Shown piece after piece: positions 13,347 through 22,952 of a stretch of DNA of 64,000 nucleotides. The notes beneath the pieces are model-generated. The model did not search any database. It saw only the letters and a program-made list of their open reading frames with translations, and was not told the DNA's origin. The DNA comes from an uncultured Bacilli bacterium (lineage in GTDB: Bacteria > Bacillota_I > Bacilli_A > RF39 > UBA660), in the NCBI GenBank assembly GCA_934101425.1, contig CAKOQQ010000003.1:1-64000 (forward strand), given 5' to 3'. Position 1 is the stretch's first letter; each line of letters begins with the position of its first letter. The position numbers and the translations under genes were made by a program.

Positions 13347-15696
13347 CTCTTAATTTTGCATTTAAAGATGATGAAACATCTTTTATTATTTTATTAAATA
13401 CTTCTAATACTTCTTCTTCATTTAGAGTACGAGTTGGATCTTCAAAAGTAAGCTTATAAGCAATACTCTTTTCATTATCCATATCATATATATCAAATAC
13501 TTCTATATTAGTAACTAATCTACCACCAGATTTTTTAATTTGATTATATATAGTAAGTGAAGAAGTATCTTTATCTACTACGAAAGCTAAATCTTTTACT
13601 ACACTAGGATATTTATTAGCTTCTTTGTATTTTATAGGTTTTACTTTAGTCATTAAAGCTTTTAAAGATATTTCACATACATATATATCATCTTTAGATA
13701 TATTAGGGTGAACTCTACCTATAATACCAATTTCTTTTCTATCTAATAATACTTTAGCACTTACTCCAGGGTGCATATCTACTATATTACTAACTTCATA
13801 AGAATATCTATTTTTAAGTCCTAAATAATCTAATACACTTTCAAGTATACCTTTTACTACATAGTAATCTACTTTTATATTATTATGAGACCAAGTATTT
13901 TCTATATAATTGCCTTTAAGTAACATAGTAACTAATATGTCTTCATTAAAATCTTTATCATATACTTTACTTATTTCATATAATAATATATTATCTACTT
14001 TTCTAGCTTTATTATAGTTATATACATTTAATAAAGATGGTATAAGAGTTGTTCTAACTACACTCTTATCAGCACTCATAGGATTAGGTAGTACTACATT
14101 TTCAATATTTCTATATTTAAACATAGATGCCATTTCTTTAGATACTAATGTATAAGTTTTAGCTTCATTAAGTCCTAAACTTCTAAGTCTTTTACTTACT
14201 TCTTTTCTATATTTTACATCACCTACATATACACCTTTTTTAATAGGTACTACTGGTAATGTAGATTTTAAATTATGATATCCATAAAGTCTACCTATTT
14301 CTTCAGCTATATCATTAACATTAGGATCAATATCAAGTCTTCTATTTGGAATAGTTACTGTAAATGTATCACCTGAAAGTTTATATTCAAAACCTAATCT
14401 ATTTAATTCTACTTCCATATCATTAGTACTAATAGTAATACCAAGTAATTTATTTACTTCTTCACTTTTAAATGTAACTACTTTTGAAGTTTTATCAACA
14501 TTATCAATAATAACTTCTCCATCACATATAGTAGCGTCTGCATATTTTTCTAGTAAATGACAAGCTCTATTTACAGCTTCATATGTATACTCATAGTTAA
14601 GCCCTTTACCATATCTTATAGATGCTTCACTTTTTAAATTTAGTCTATTTGCTGTATTTCTAATGCTTATTGCATCAAATATAGCTCCTTCAATTAAGAT
14701 ATTTTTAGTAGTATTTTCTACTTCAGTGTTTACACCGCCCATTACACCAGCTATACACACTGGCTTTACACCATCTGTTATTACAATATCATTTTGAGTA
14801 AGAATTCTATTTTTACCATCTAATGTTGTAATTTCTTCATTTTCTTTAGCATCTCTAACTACTATCTTACTACCTAAGTTATCATAGTCATAAAAATGCA
14901 TTGGTTGACCATATTCAAGCATTATATAGTTACTAATATCTACAACATTATTTATAGATCTCATTCCTGCTGATACAAGTCTTTTCTTGATAAAATCAGG
15001 AGATTCTTTTATTTTTACATCTTTAACTAATTTAGCAATAAATAAAGGGCATTTTTTAGTATCTATTTCTAGACTAAAGTTATCTTTAGTTTTTTCTTTA
15101 CATACTTTATAACTGCTATCTGGTAATACTACTTTTTTATTTAATATAGTACCAATTTCATATGCAAATCCAATATGATAATAACAATCATTATTTCTAT
15201 GTTTATGAATATCTACTTCATATAATGTATCATCAAGTCCTAAATATTTTAAAGGATCATCTCCTACTTTAGCGTCACAAGAAAGTTCATATATTCCTTT
15301 AGAATAAGTTTCATCATTTTTTTCTTCAAGACCTAATTCAAATAATGCACATAACATACCATTAGATTCAACACCTCTAATGCTACCTTTTTTAATTACA
15401 CCATCAGGCAACTTAGTACCATCAGTTGCAACTATTACTTTTAGTCCTTCTCTTACATTAGGAGCTCCACAAACTATTTGTAGTACTTCATCTTTAATAT
15501 CAACTTTACAAACATGTAAGTGGTCACTATTAGGGTGCATAACACACTCTTTTACTTCACCAATTACTAATCCGTCAATATGATTAGTAATTACTTTTTC
15601 AATATTAACACCAGCTTTAGTTATTTCTACAGCTAATTGTTTTAAATCTACATTATCTAGATTTATATAATCTTTAACCCAATTTAAACTAATCAT
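13342..15696 (-). CDS. pheT: Phenylalanyl-tRNA synthetase beta subunit
   Basis: The beta chain of the cytoplasmic alpha2-beta2 PheRS, which charges tRNA-Phe. From the ATG at 15696 (MISLNWVKDYI) it is 784 residues. In order: EMAP-like tRNA-binding domain (about 40-150; CVMHPNSDHLHVCKVD), B1/B3/B4 editing domains (SAGMRSINNVVDISNYIML; GVMGG), B5 (about 400-475), core, and C-terminal ferredoxin-fold anticodon-binding domain (KYPSVVKDLAFVVD to the end). It starts 1 base after the pheS stop, so the two are translated from one message under the Phe T-box. Confidence 0.97.
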   Translation of the reverse strand: MISLNWVKDYINLDNVDLKQLAVEITKAGVNIEKVITNHIDGLVIGEVKECVMHPNSDHLHVCKVDIKDEVLQIVCGAPNVREGLKVIVATDGTKLPDGVIKKGSIRGVESNGMLCALFELGLEEKNDETYSKGIYELSCDAKVGDDPLKYLGLDDTLYEVDIHKHRNNDCYYHIGFAYEIGTILNKKVVLPDSSYKVCKEKTKDNFSLEIDTKKCPLFIAKLVKDVKIKESPDFIKKRLVSAGMRSINNVVDISNYIMLEYGQPMHFYDYDNLGSKIVVRDAKENEEITTLDGKNRILTQNDIVITDGVKPVCIAGVMGGVNTEVENTTKNILIEGAIFDAISIRNTANRLNLKSEASIRYGKGLNYEYTYEAVNRACHLLEKYADATICDGEVIIDNVDKTSKVVTFKSEEVNKLLGITISTNDMEVELNRLGFEYKLSGDTFTVTIPNRRLDIDPNVNDIAEEIGRLYGYHNLKSTLPVVPIKKGVYVGDVKYRKEVSKRLRSLGLNEAKTYTLVSKEMASMFKYRNIENVVLPNPMSADKSVVRTTLIPSLLNVYNYNKARKVDNILLYEISKVYDKDFNEDILVTMLLKGNYIENTWSHNNIKVDYYVVKGILESVLDYLGLKNRYSYEVSNIVDMHPGVSAKVLLDRKEIGIIGRVHPNISKDDIYVCEISLKALMTKVKPIKYKEANKYPSVVKDLAFVVDKDTSSLTIYNQIKKSGGRLVTNIEVFDIYDMDNEKSIAYKLTFEDPTRTLNEEEVLEVFNKIIKDVSSSLNAKLRG

Positions 15697-15697
15697 A

Positions 15698-16744
15698 TTA
15701 TTCAAAATCCTTTCTATCAAATGTTTTTACTTCTCTTAAATCAGTCATATAGAATGTTCTTATATCATTTATACCATATTTAAGCATTGCAAGACGTTCA
15801 GCACCAAAACCAAATGCAAAACCACTCCATACATTTGGATCGTATCCACAATTTCTAAGCACATTAGGATGTACCATACCAGCTCCTGATACTGTTATCC
15901 ATCCTGTATTTTTACATAATGAACAACCTTTACCTTTACAAGCAAAACATGAAATATCTGTTTCTACTGATGGTTCTGTAAATTGATAATAACTTGGTCT
16001 AAAACGAGTAACACAATCTTCACCAAATAACTTTTTAGCTATTGTATCAAATATACCTTTTAAATCTGATAAACTTATATCTTTATCAACTAATAAACCT
16101 TCAATTTGCATAAATTGATGTGAATGAGTAGCATCATCATCATCTCTTCTATATGTTTTACCAGGGCATATCATTCTAATTGGTTTTTCTCCCTTACCTT
16201 CTAACATAGTACGAGCTTGTACAGGACTAGTTTGACTACGAAGTAATACTTCTTCATCTTTAATATAGAATGTATCTTGAGCATCTCTTGCAGGATGTCC
16301 TTTAGGAATATTAAGTAATTCAAAGTTATATTTATCATATTCTATTTCGGGACCATCTACTACATCAAATCCCATAGACATAAGAAGTTCTTCTACTTCT
16401 TCAATTACTTTTTCAAGTATATTAGCACTACCAGTAGGAATTTTATAAGCTGGAAGTGTAATATCTATTTTTTCACTTTCTAGTTTTTTATTTAATGCTT
16501 CAGTTTCAAATTTATTTTTTAATTCTTCAAATTTAGTATTTACTTCATTTTTTAAATCATTAAGTAACATACCAAAAGATTTCTTTTCTTCTTTTGGAAT
16601 AGATGACATAATATTTGACAATTCAGTTATTTTACCTTTTTTACTCAAATATTCTAGTCTTATACTATCAAGTTCTTTTAAATCCTTAATATTACTTAAC
16701 TTATTTAATACTTCAGTTTTAATTTGTTCTACTTTTTCTTTCAT
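15698..16744 (-). CDS. pheS: Phenylalanyl-tRNA synthetase alpha subunit
   Basis: The catalytic alpha chain, 348 residues from the ATG at 16744 (GGAGG 5 bases upstream); a longer in-frame start would translate through the T-box terminator and is rejected. Residues 1-95 form the coiled-coil tRNA-binding arm. The class II core has motif 2 (MICPGKTYRRDDDDATHSHQF), the FTEPSVETDI region, and motif 3 (GFAFGFGAERLAMLKYG). A CFACKGKGCSLC segment is the cysteine-rich insert found in many bacterial PheS. Expression is expected to rise when tRNA-Phe is uncharged. Confidence 0.97.
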   Translation of the reverse strand: MKEKVEQIKTEVLNKLSNIKDLKELDSIRLEYLSKKGKITELSNIMSSIPKEEKKSFGMLLNDLKNEVNTKFEELKNKFETEALNKKLESEKIDITLPAYKIPTGSANILEKVIEEVEELLMSMGFDVVDGPEIEYDKYNFELLNIPKGHPARDAQDTFYIKDEEVLLRSQTSPVQARTMLEGKGEKPIRMICPGKTYRRDDDDATHSHQFMQIEGLLVDKDISLSDLKGIFDTIAKKLFGEDCVTRFRPSYYQFTEPSVETDISCFACKGKGCSLCKNTGWITVSGAGMVHPNVLRNCGYDPNVWSGFAFGFGAERLAMLKYGINDIRTFYMTDLREVKTFDRKDFE

Positions 16745-16971
16745 AAATCCTCCTATAACAAAAAAAGAGCAATCGAAAGGACGATTTGCTCGTGGTACCA
16801 CCTTAATTTAGATCTAACAATCTCTCTATACTATAACGCGTTACCGGTATATATTTTGTATATACAGCTAAAAAGGTGAATTCATAAAACTAACTTACTT
16901 ATTTCCACCAACCATAAGCTCTCTATTAAGTATTATTTTATTACTATGCCTTCATCACAGCTTTTCGTAAT
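16745..16971 (-). promoter_or_regulatory. Phe-specific T-box riboswitch in front of pheS-pheT
   Basis: The leader carries the T-box core AAGGTGGTACCACG (16804-16791), followed by a terminator GAGCAAATCG/CGATTGCTC with T7 (16792-16760). Further upstream the AATTCACC specifier region presents UUC, a Phe codon, at 16880-16878. The promoter is TTGAAA (17005-17000) and TATAAT (16983-16978), 16 bp apart. Uncharged tRNA-Phe pairs with the specifier and T-box and prevents the terminator, turning the operon on. Confidence 0.95.
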
Positions 16972-17044
16972 AAACTAATTATAACACATATTTTTCATTT
17001 TTCAAGTATTATTTTTTATGCTATAATCATTTAGAGGTGATGTT

Positions 17045-17503
17045 ATGTCAGTAAATAGTGTTAGGAAGCATCTAAAAAAATATAACTTATTAGATCATTT
17101 ATTTGAAGAAAATACTACTTGTAAAACAGTAAGTGAAGCAGCAAATTCTATAGGATGCAAAGATGAAGAAATAGCTAAAACATTATCTTTTGACTTAGAT
17201 GGTGAAACTATAGTGATTGTTATGGCTGGTGATAAAAAAATAGATAACGCTAAATATAGAGCATATTTTCATAAAAAAGCTAAAATGTTATCATTTGATG
17301 AAGTTGAAAAAAGAACTTCTCATGTTCCAGGTGGAGTTACACCTTATGGGCTAAATGAAAATGTTAAAATATATTTAGATGAATCACTAAAAGCTCATAA
17401 TATATTATATCCTTCTGGAGGAGATACTAACTGGGTTATTAAAATTAGTTTAGAAGAACTTAAAAACTCTCTAGATTTTACTTGGGTAGATGTTACAAAA
17501 TAA
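17045..17503 (+). CDS. YbaK/EbsC-type aminoacyl-tRNA deacylase
   Basis: A 152-residue single-domain protein of the YbaK/ProX superfamily, whose members hydrolyse mischarged tRNAs such as Cys- or Ala-tRNA-Pro in trans. Typical parts are CKTVSEAANSIGCKDEEIAK, IVIVMAGDKKID, the HVPGGVTPYGL loop and the conserved lysines. Length and fold match the family; substrate cannot be assigned. It is the only plus-strand gene in this stretch, read away from the T-box promoter, and ends at a terminator shared with the convergent ATP-grasp gene. GAGGTGATGTT precedes the ATG. Confidence 0.85.
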   Translation: MSVNSVRKHLKKYNLLDHLFEENTTCKTVSEAANSIGCKDEEIAKTLSFDLDGETIVIVMAGDKKIDNAKYRAYFHKKAKMLSFDEVEKRTSHVPGGVTPYGLNENVKIYLDESLKAHNILYPSGGDTNWVIKISLEELKNSLDFTWVDVTK

Positions 17504-17530
17504 AAAACTTTACTATTGTAAAGCTTTTTT
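17502..17530. terminator. Bidirectional terminator between ybaK-like and ATP-grasp genes
   Basis: CTTTAC (17508-17513) and GTAAAG (17518-17523) pair around TATT, with A-rich and T-rich flanks that allow termination of both convergent genes. Confidence 0.75.
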
Positions 17531-18427
17531 AAACATCTTTTTTATTGCTTCTTTATAAATTTCTTTTGCAAGCAAATATCCATCATCCAACTGATTTATT
17601 AAATTAGACATCATTACACCACTATTTATTTCCATAACAAGTAACTTATTATCAGTAGTTTTAATAATATCTATAGTACCAAAAGTTAAATTAATAACTT
17701 TTGCACACTCTAAAGCTATTATAGATAATTCTTTTTTTAAATCATTATCTAAAGAAATATCACATCTAGCACCTTTATCTAAATTAAATTGCCAATTATA
17801 CTCTATTTTCTCGTTTTTAAAAGGAATGTAATCATAATTAAAAGTATCTTTTAATTTATGATTATTAAAATAATATGGATTAAATTCCTTTAATAATTCT
17901 AATAAAGTCCTTTTTCCATCACCTATTACTATGGGTTTTTCTTTAGCATATACAAGTTTAATTTCTCCATCTAAATATACACATCTATATTCATTTTGTA
18001 TATCATAATAAGGACATAAACTTACAGATATATTATCTTTATATACTTTATTTATAACATCTAATAGTTCATTATTAGATGTTATATGATATACTCCTCT
18101 ACCACAAGTACTATTATTTAATTTAAATACTATATCTTTATTATCATTAAAATATGTATTTGCATCTAAAATAAACTTATATTTATCTTTATACATACTC
18201 ATTAAAGTATGAGATATTACTGGTATATTATTACTATTTAATACTTCATACATAGCATATTTATCATCCATTATTAAACTATCTGCTTGATTATTTAAAT
18301 CAAATTTATAGCCTAATATATATTTATAGATACCATCACACTCTAATTTCATTAACCATCCTTTAGACATAAATGATAATTTTATATTAAGTTCATCACA
18401 TATTTCTTTTATTATATTCTTATACAT
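17513..18427 (-). CDS. ATP-grasp family ligase (RimK/cyanophycin-synthetase-like)
   Basis: 304 residues from the ATG at 18427, chosen because GAGGAG lies 5 bases upstream. The protein has the ATP-grasp layout: a linker region with MDDKYAMYEVLNSNNIPVI, the nucleotide-binding lysine region DIVFKLNNSTCGRGVYHI (about residues 100-118), GDGKRTLLELL, and the metal-site end IIKTTDNKLLVMEINSGVMM (about 260-280). These enzymes join a carboxylate to an amine or thiol with ATP. GDGK(R)T-LxELL is shared with glutathione/cyanophycin-type ligases. No partner gene points to the substrate. It follows gltX after a terminator, so it may be expressed weakly by read-through. Confidence 0.75.
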   Translation of the reverse strand: MYKNIIKEICDELNIKLSFMSKGWLMKLECDGIYKYILGYKFDLNNQADSLIMDDKYAMYEVLNSNNIPVISHTLMSMYKDKYKFILDANTYFNDNKDIVFKLNNSTCGRGVYHITSNNELLDVINKVYKDNISVSLCPYYDIQNEYRCVYLDGEIKLVYAKEKPIVIGDGKRTLLELLKEFNPYYFNNHKLKDTFNYDYIPFKNEKIEYNWQFNLDKGARCDISLDNDLKKELSIIALECAKVINLTFGTIDIIKTTDNKLLVMEINSGVMMSNLINQLDDGYLLAKEIYKEAIKKMFKKALQ

Positions 18428-18437
18428 TTTACTCCTC

Positions 18438-18465
18438 AAAAAAAGGTTATTTAGATAACCTTTTT
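18438..18465 (-). terminator. Terminator after gltX
   Basis: AAAAGGTTAT (18441-18450) and ATAACCTTTT (18455-18464) pair around TTAG; on the minus strand a T7 tract follows. The stem contains the end of gltX. Confidence 0.8.
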
Positions 18466-19871
18466 AATACTAATTCTTTACCTAGTAAATATATTGTATC
18501 AGGAAGTTCAGGTCCATGCATAACACCTGTTACTTTAATTCTAATAGGCATATATAACATTTTTCCTTTTACTAAAGCTTTTTCTTTTGTATTAGAAATA
18601 GCAGTACTAATATTTTCAATAGACCAATCAGTAATATTTTCTATTTCATTCTTAAATACTTCAATTGTATTAGGTATAGATTCATCTTTCATAAATTCTT
18701 CTGTTTCATTATCTAATGTTAGATTTTCTTTAAAGAATAAACTAATATCATCATTAATTTCTTTACCATAAGAAATATGATCTTTATAAATTAATAATAA
18801 TTTGTTTATCCATTCTTCACTCTTATCACTTAAATCATACTTAGGATCAATATATTTTTTAACAAATTCTAAATATGCAGAATCATCCATTTTCTTTATA
18901 TAGTTAGAATTCATCCATTTTAATTTCTTATTATCATATTGACTAGATGAAGTGCTAATTCTAGTAGCATCAAAATCTCTAATAAGTTCTTCCATAGTAA
19001 ATATTTCTTTATTATCTTTTGGACTCCATCCAAGTAAAACTAAATAGTTTACTACAGCTTCTGGTAAATATCCATCATTATATAAATCCATAAATGATGC
19101 ATCACCATTTCTTTTAGAAAGTTTTTGACCATCTTCACCTAAAACCATAGCTACATGAATATAAGTAGGTTTTTCCCATCCAAATGCTTCATATAACAAA
19201 TTATATTTTGCAGTTTGATCTAAGTATTCATGTCCACGAATTACATGTGTAATTTCCATTAAATGATCATCTATTACATTAGCAAAGTTATAAGTTGGAA
19301 AACCATCTGATTTTAATAATATTTGATCTTCTAAAACTTTATTTTCAATCTTAATAATACCATGTGTTAAATCATCAACTTCTGTAATACCTTCTTTAGG
19401 CATTTTTTGTCTAATTACATATGGCATACCACTACTAATTCTTTTTTCAATTTCTTCAGCACTTAATCTAGAACATCTACCATCATATAAAAATGGTACT
19501 TTATTTTTATCAGCAATTTCTCTTTGTTCTTTAAGTTCATCTTCAGTACAGAAGCAGTAATATGCTTTTCCCATTTCTACTAATTTTAAAGCATATTCCT
19601 TATATATATCTTTTCTTTCACTTTGTACATAAGGTCCATAATTGCCTGGGTTATTAGGTCCTTCATCTATTTTAAAGTTACATAATTCTAATGTTTTATA
19701 AATAAAATCTATCGCACCATCAACTTTTCTTTCTTGATCAGTATCTTCTATTCTTAGTAAAAAATCGCCATCTTCATGTTTAGCGATTAAATACTCGAAA
19801 ATAGCTGTTCTAAGATTTCCAATATGCATAAATCCTGTTGGACTTGGTGCAAATCTTGTTCTTACTTTCAT
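18447..19871 (-). CDS. gltX: Glutamyl-tRNA synthetase
   Basis: Class I synthetase of 474 residues, the usual length. The HIGH motif appears as PTGFMHIGNLRTA (residues about 9-21) and the KMSKS motif as KLSKRNG (about 250). The C-terminal helical anticodon domain runs from about 320 to the end. In bacilli this enzyme commonly charges both tRNA-Glu and tRNA-Gln, with GatCAB correcting the latter; I infer this from the group only. It follows two small unknown genes with a 1-base gap, so it is probably cotranscribed with them. Confidence 0.97.
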   Translation of the reverse strand: MKVRTRFAPSPTGFMHIGNLRTAIFEYLIAKHEDGDFLLRIEDTDQERKVDGAIDFIYKTLELCNFKIDEGPNNPGNYGPYVQSERKDIYKEYALKLVEMGKAYYCFCTEDELKEQREIADKNKVPFLYDGRCSRLSAEEIEKRISSGMPYVIRQKMPKEGITEVDDLTHGIIKIENKVLEDQILLKSDGFPTYNFANVIDDHLMEITHVIRGHEYLDQTAKYNLLYEAFGWEKPTYIHVAMVLGEDGQKLSKRNGDASFMDLYNDGYLPEAVVNYLVLLGWSPKDNKEIFTMEELIRDFDATRISTSSSQYDNKKLKWMNSNYIKKMDDSAYLEFVKKYIDPKYDLSDKSEEWINKLLLIYKDHISYGKEINDDISLFFKENLTLDNETEEFMKDESIPNTIEVFKNEIENITDWSIENISTAISNTKEKALVKGKMLYMPIRIKVTGVMHGPELPDTIYLLGKELVLKRLSK

Positions 19872-19872
19872 A

Positions 19873-20196
19873 CTATCTTACTCTTCCTCTTTCTAATTCT
19901 TGTTCTCTAATAGGTGTATCAATAACCTTCTTGCCATAATCAATATTTAAATCAAATTTATTTGTTTGTAATGGAAATGCTTCCATAACCGTTTTTTGAA
20001 TATCAGGAAGTATTCTAGCTCTAGAATTTATGGCTGTTTTGCCTAAAAATGAACTAGCTACATCTTTCCCTAATTTAGACTCTAAACATTCAGTTAGTCT
20101 TTTTGAATCATTTGTAAAATAACAATCAATTAGTACATCTGAGCCAACAACTTCAGATGCCATTAAAGCAATTTGTCTTTCATCAATATGCATCAT
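19873..20196 (-). CDS. Unrecognised 107-residue protein
   Basis: Not recognised. It reads IDERQIALMASEVVGSDVLI, then FTNDSKRLTECLESKLGKDV and ends LERGRVR. No membrane segment, no metal motif. The start (ATG at 20196) overlaps the stop of the preceding gene (ATGA), so the two are translationally coupled, and gltX follows 1 base later. The two small genes and gltX form one unit, but there is no clear role. They may be fast-evolving components of a conserved local operon. Confidence 0.6.
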   Translation of the reverse strand: MMHIDERQIALMASEVVGSDVLIDCYFTNDSKRLTECLESKLGKDVASSFLGKTAINSRARILPDIQKTVMEAFPLQTNKFDLNIDYGKKVIDTPIREQELERGRVR

Positions 20197-20597
20197 TCAT
20201 AATCACTCCCAACTAAATAATCTACTAGCATCTCAGTAACCCCTATATTAAGTGCTTCAAAATTACTATTGGCATTAAATCCACTGTATTTTCCTGTTGA
20301 AGTAATTATATTAAGCAATCCATACATTAAAATATTTTTTCCTTCTCTATCATCAAATGCTGTTCTATTTAAATATAATGTATTTTTTGGTGCATCATAA
20401 TGTGCAATATCTTTCATTTCATACTTGCTACCAGCTTTGATATTAAGTGTTTTTATGCGGTCATTAAAACCATCTAAATTAACATAATTTATTTTAGTAT
20501 GAAATATGGTAATTAATTCTAGTATGTTTTCCTTAATTTCATCTGTTAAATTAGGATTAGACATAATAGATTCTTTAATTATTTGTATTACATCCAT
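20193..20597 (-). CDS. Unrecognised 134-residue protein
   Basis: Not recognised. The N-terminal half is helical (ESIMSNPNLTDEIKENILEL); the second half contains YDAPKNTLYLNRTAFDDREG, LLNIITSTGKYSGF and the end VTEMLVDYLVGSDYE. The pattern of a hydrophobic helix with TEMLVDYL is reminiscent of a zinc-less metallopeptidase-like fold, but the HExxH is absent, so I do not claim it. It ends in TGA overlapping the next ATG, which also shows that TGA is a stop codon here. Confidence 0.55.
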   Translation of the reverse strand: MDVIQIIKESIMSNPNLTDEIKENILELITIFHTKINYVNLDGFNDRIKTLNIKAGSKYEMKDIAHYDAPKNTLYLNRTAFDDREGKNILMYGLLNIITSTGKYSGFNANSNFEALNIGVTEMLVDYLVGSDYE

Positions 20598-20654
20598 TTT
20601 CGTTCACCTATAAATATTTTAACATACTTTTACTAAAATGTATCTCTTTTTTTT

Positions 20655-20690
20655 ACAAAAATAGAAGAAACTATTTAGCTTCTTCTACTA
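20655..20690 (-). terminator. Terminator after rny
   Basis: AGAAGAA (20663-20669) pairs with TTCTTCT (20680-20686) across the rny stop; TTTTT follows on the minus strand. Confidence 0.65.
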
Positions 20691-22224
20691 CTCTTGTTTC
20701 TCTAATAACTGTAACCTTTATAGTTCCAGGATATTGTAATTTTTCTTCTATTTTGTTCTTAATATCACGAGCCATTTTATAACTTTTAGCATCATCTACT
20801 TCATCTGGTTTTACTATAACTCTAAGTTCTCTACCAGCTTGCATAGCGAATGTAGATTGTACTCCATCCATATCATTAGCAATACGTTCTAATTCTTCTA
20901 AACGTTTTACATAGTTTTCTAAAGAATCATTTCTTGCTCCCGGACGAGATGCAGATAAAGCATCTGCTATTGCTACTAAACTAGCAATAACTGAAGTAGC
21001 TTCTGTATTACCATGATGAGATGCAATACTATTTATTACAACATCATTTTCTTTATACTTTTTAGCTATTTCAACACCTAAATCAACATGACTACCTTCT
21101 ACTTCATGATCTATAGCTTTACCTATATCATGAAGTAATCCTGCTCTTTTAGCTAATGTAACATTTTCTCCAATTTCACTTGCTAAGATACCAGCTAAAT
21201 GAGCTACTTCTATAGAATGAGTTAAAGCATTTTGTCCATAACTAGTTCTAAAATGTAATTTACCAATTAAATTAACTAATTCACTATCAACTTTAGTAAG
21301 CCCAAGTTCAAATAGTGCTGCTTCACCAAATTCTTGAATTTTAATTTGAAATTCTTTAACTGTTTTATCATAAATTTCTTCAATTCTGGCAGGATGAATT
21401 CTACCATCTTTTATTAAATTATCAATTGTTGCATGAGCAATTTCTCTTCTTAAAGGATCAAAGCTTGATACAACAATTGCTTCTGGTGTATCATCAATTA
21501 TTAAATCAACACCTGTTACTGATTCAATCGTTCTTATATTTCTACCTTCACGACCAATAATACGACCTTTCATATCATCATTAGGAAGTGTAACTACTGT
21601 TACTGTTTGTTCGTTAGCTACATCACCAGCATATTTTTGCATACCTTCAACTAACATATTTTTTGCTTTTCTATCAACTTCTAATTTTGCTTCTGATTCA
21701 CGATCTTTTATATATGCAGCGATTTCTAAATTCATCATTTCTTCTACTCTTTTTAATACTAAATCACGAGCTTCAGCCTTAGAATATCCTGCAATCTTTT
21801 CAAGTAAATCTAGTTGTTGTTTTTGTATTTCTTCCACTTTTTCTTGTTCTTTTTGAATTTCTTTTTGTTTATTAATTATATTATTTTCTCTTTCTTCTAA
21901 CATAGATTCTCTATTTTGTAAAGTTTGATCTCTTCTATCCATGTTATTTTCACGCGCTAAAAGTCTATCTTCAGACTCTTTAATTTCAGCTTTCTTTTCT
22001 TTTATTTCTTTATCAGTTTCCAATTTTAATTTATGAGCTTCTTCTTTTTGTTCTAATAAGAAATCTCTTTTTATTTTTTCAGCTTCTTTTTTAGTTTTTT
22101 CTAACATAGATTCTATTTTTTTAGAAGCCATATTACCTCTAACATAATTAATAACTATTGATGTTACTACACCAATACTTGTTCCAATTATCACAAGTAA
22201 AATGGAGAATGCAATATTATCCAT
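20671..22224 (-). CDS. rny: Ribonuclease Y
   Basis: RNase Y starts bulk mRNA decay in bacilli as a membrane-tethered endonuclease. The 517-residue protein has an N-terminal membrane helix (residues 5-27), a long Lys/Glu-rich coiled coil (about 35-170), a KH RNA-binding domain (GRIIGREGRNIRTIES, about 213-228), and the HD domain with catalytic LLHDIGKAIDHE (about 360-371). Full length for the family (about 520). In B. subtilis rny lies in the recA neighbourhood, as it does here loosely. AGGTT precedes the ATG at 22224. Confidence 0.97.
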   Translation of the reverse strand: MDNIAFSILLVIIGTSIGVVTSIVINYVRGNMASKKIESMLEKTKKEAEKIKRDFLLEQKEEAHKLKLETDKEIKEKKAEIKESEDRLLARENNMDRRDQTLQNRESMLEERENNIINKQKEIQKEQEKVEEIQKQQLDLLEKIAGYSKAEARDLVLKRVEEMMNLEIAAYIKDRESEAKLEVDRKAKNMLVEGMQKYAGDVANEQTVTVVTLPNDDMKGRIIGREGRNIRTIESVTGVDLIIDDTPEAIVVSSFDPLRREIAHATIDNLIKDGRIHPARIEEIYDKTVKEFQIKIQEFGEAALFELGLTKVDSELVNLIGKLHFRTSYGQNALTHSIEVAHLAGILASEIGENVTLAKRAGLLHDIGKAIDHEVEGSHVDLGVEIAKKYKENDVVINSIASHHGNTEATSVIASLVAIADALSASRPGARNDSLENYVKRLEELERIANDMDGVQSTFAMQAGRELRVIVKPDEVDDAKSYKMARDIKNKIEEKLQYPGTIKVTVIRETRVVEEAK

Positions 22225-22310
22225 ATTTAACCTCCAAACTACTTTAAGAGCATAAACTCTAATTATATTTTAATATGTATTTCTAAATAAGTCAATAAAA
22301 AAGACAAGTG

Positions 22311-22952
22311 CTAGCAAGCAATCTTATCCCTCATTTTAACAAGAACTTTTTGTTCTTTTCTAGATACTTGAACCTGACTTATACCAAGAAGTTTTGATAC
22401 TTCCATTTGTGTTAAATCATTCATATACCTTAAATTAATTATTTCTTTTTCTTCACTAGTTAATTCATCTAAACTACTCTTTAAAGCAATTAAAGTATCC
22501 ATATCAGTATTAGTATCACTAATTACATCAAATACTGTTAAATTATCATATATAATATCATCTAGGCTAGATACTTTACTACTATTTAATGCATCCACAA
22601 TTAAAGATATTGGCACTTCTAAGAAACTAGCAATTTCACTTACTGTTGGTTCCTTGCCCATTTTTTGTGTAAGCAGTACGTAAGCTTTTTCGATTTGTAA
22701 ATTTATCTTAGAAATATCTCTACTTATTTTCATAGATTTATCTTCTCTAACTAATTTACGCATCTCACCTAATATATAAGGATATGCATATGTAGTAAAT
22801 TTAACATTCATATTGCTATCATAATTATTATAAGCTTTTATAAGTCCAATACATCCTACTTGAAATAAATCCTCTTTATTATCATAACCTCTAAAATATG
22901 ATGCAATACTATATATTAGTCTTTCATTTTCCATTATTATTTTTTCTAACAT
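22311..22952 (-). CDS. SigF/SigG-type sigma factor
   Basis: A group 3 sigma factor of 213 residues. Region 2 has DLFQVGCIGLIKAYNNYD and KFTTYAYPYILGEMRKLVRED; region 3 is QKMGKEPTVSEIASFLEV; region 4 ends in TQMEVSKLLGISQVQVSRKE, which closely matches the helix-turn-helix signature of the sporulation factors SigF and SigG. SigF and SigG are about 250 residues; the missing part is the N-terminal extension. Its start overlaps the STAS gene by 7 bases, the spoIIA arrangement, except that the anti-sigma kinase gene spoIIAB normally between them is absent. It could be a forespore sigma factor or one redirected to another duty. Confidence 0.88.
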   Translation of the reverse strand: MLEKIIMENERLIYSIASYFRGYDNKEDLFQVGCIGLIKAYNNYDSNMNVKFTTYAYPYILGEMRKLVREDKSMKISRDISKINLQIEKAYVLLTQKMGKEPTVSEIASFLEVPISLIVDALNSSKVSSLDDIIYDNLTVFDVISDTNTDMDTLIALKSSLDELTSEEKEIINLRYMNDLTQMEVSKLLGISQVQVSRKEQKVLVKMRDKIAC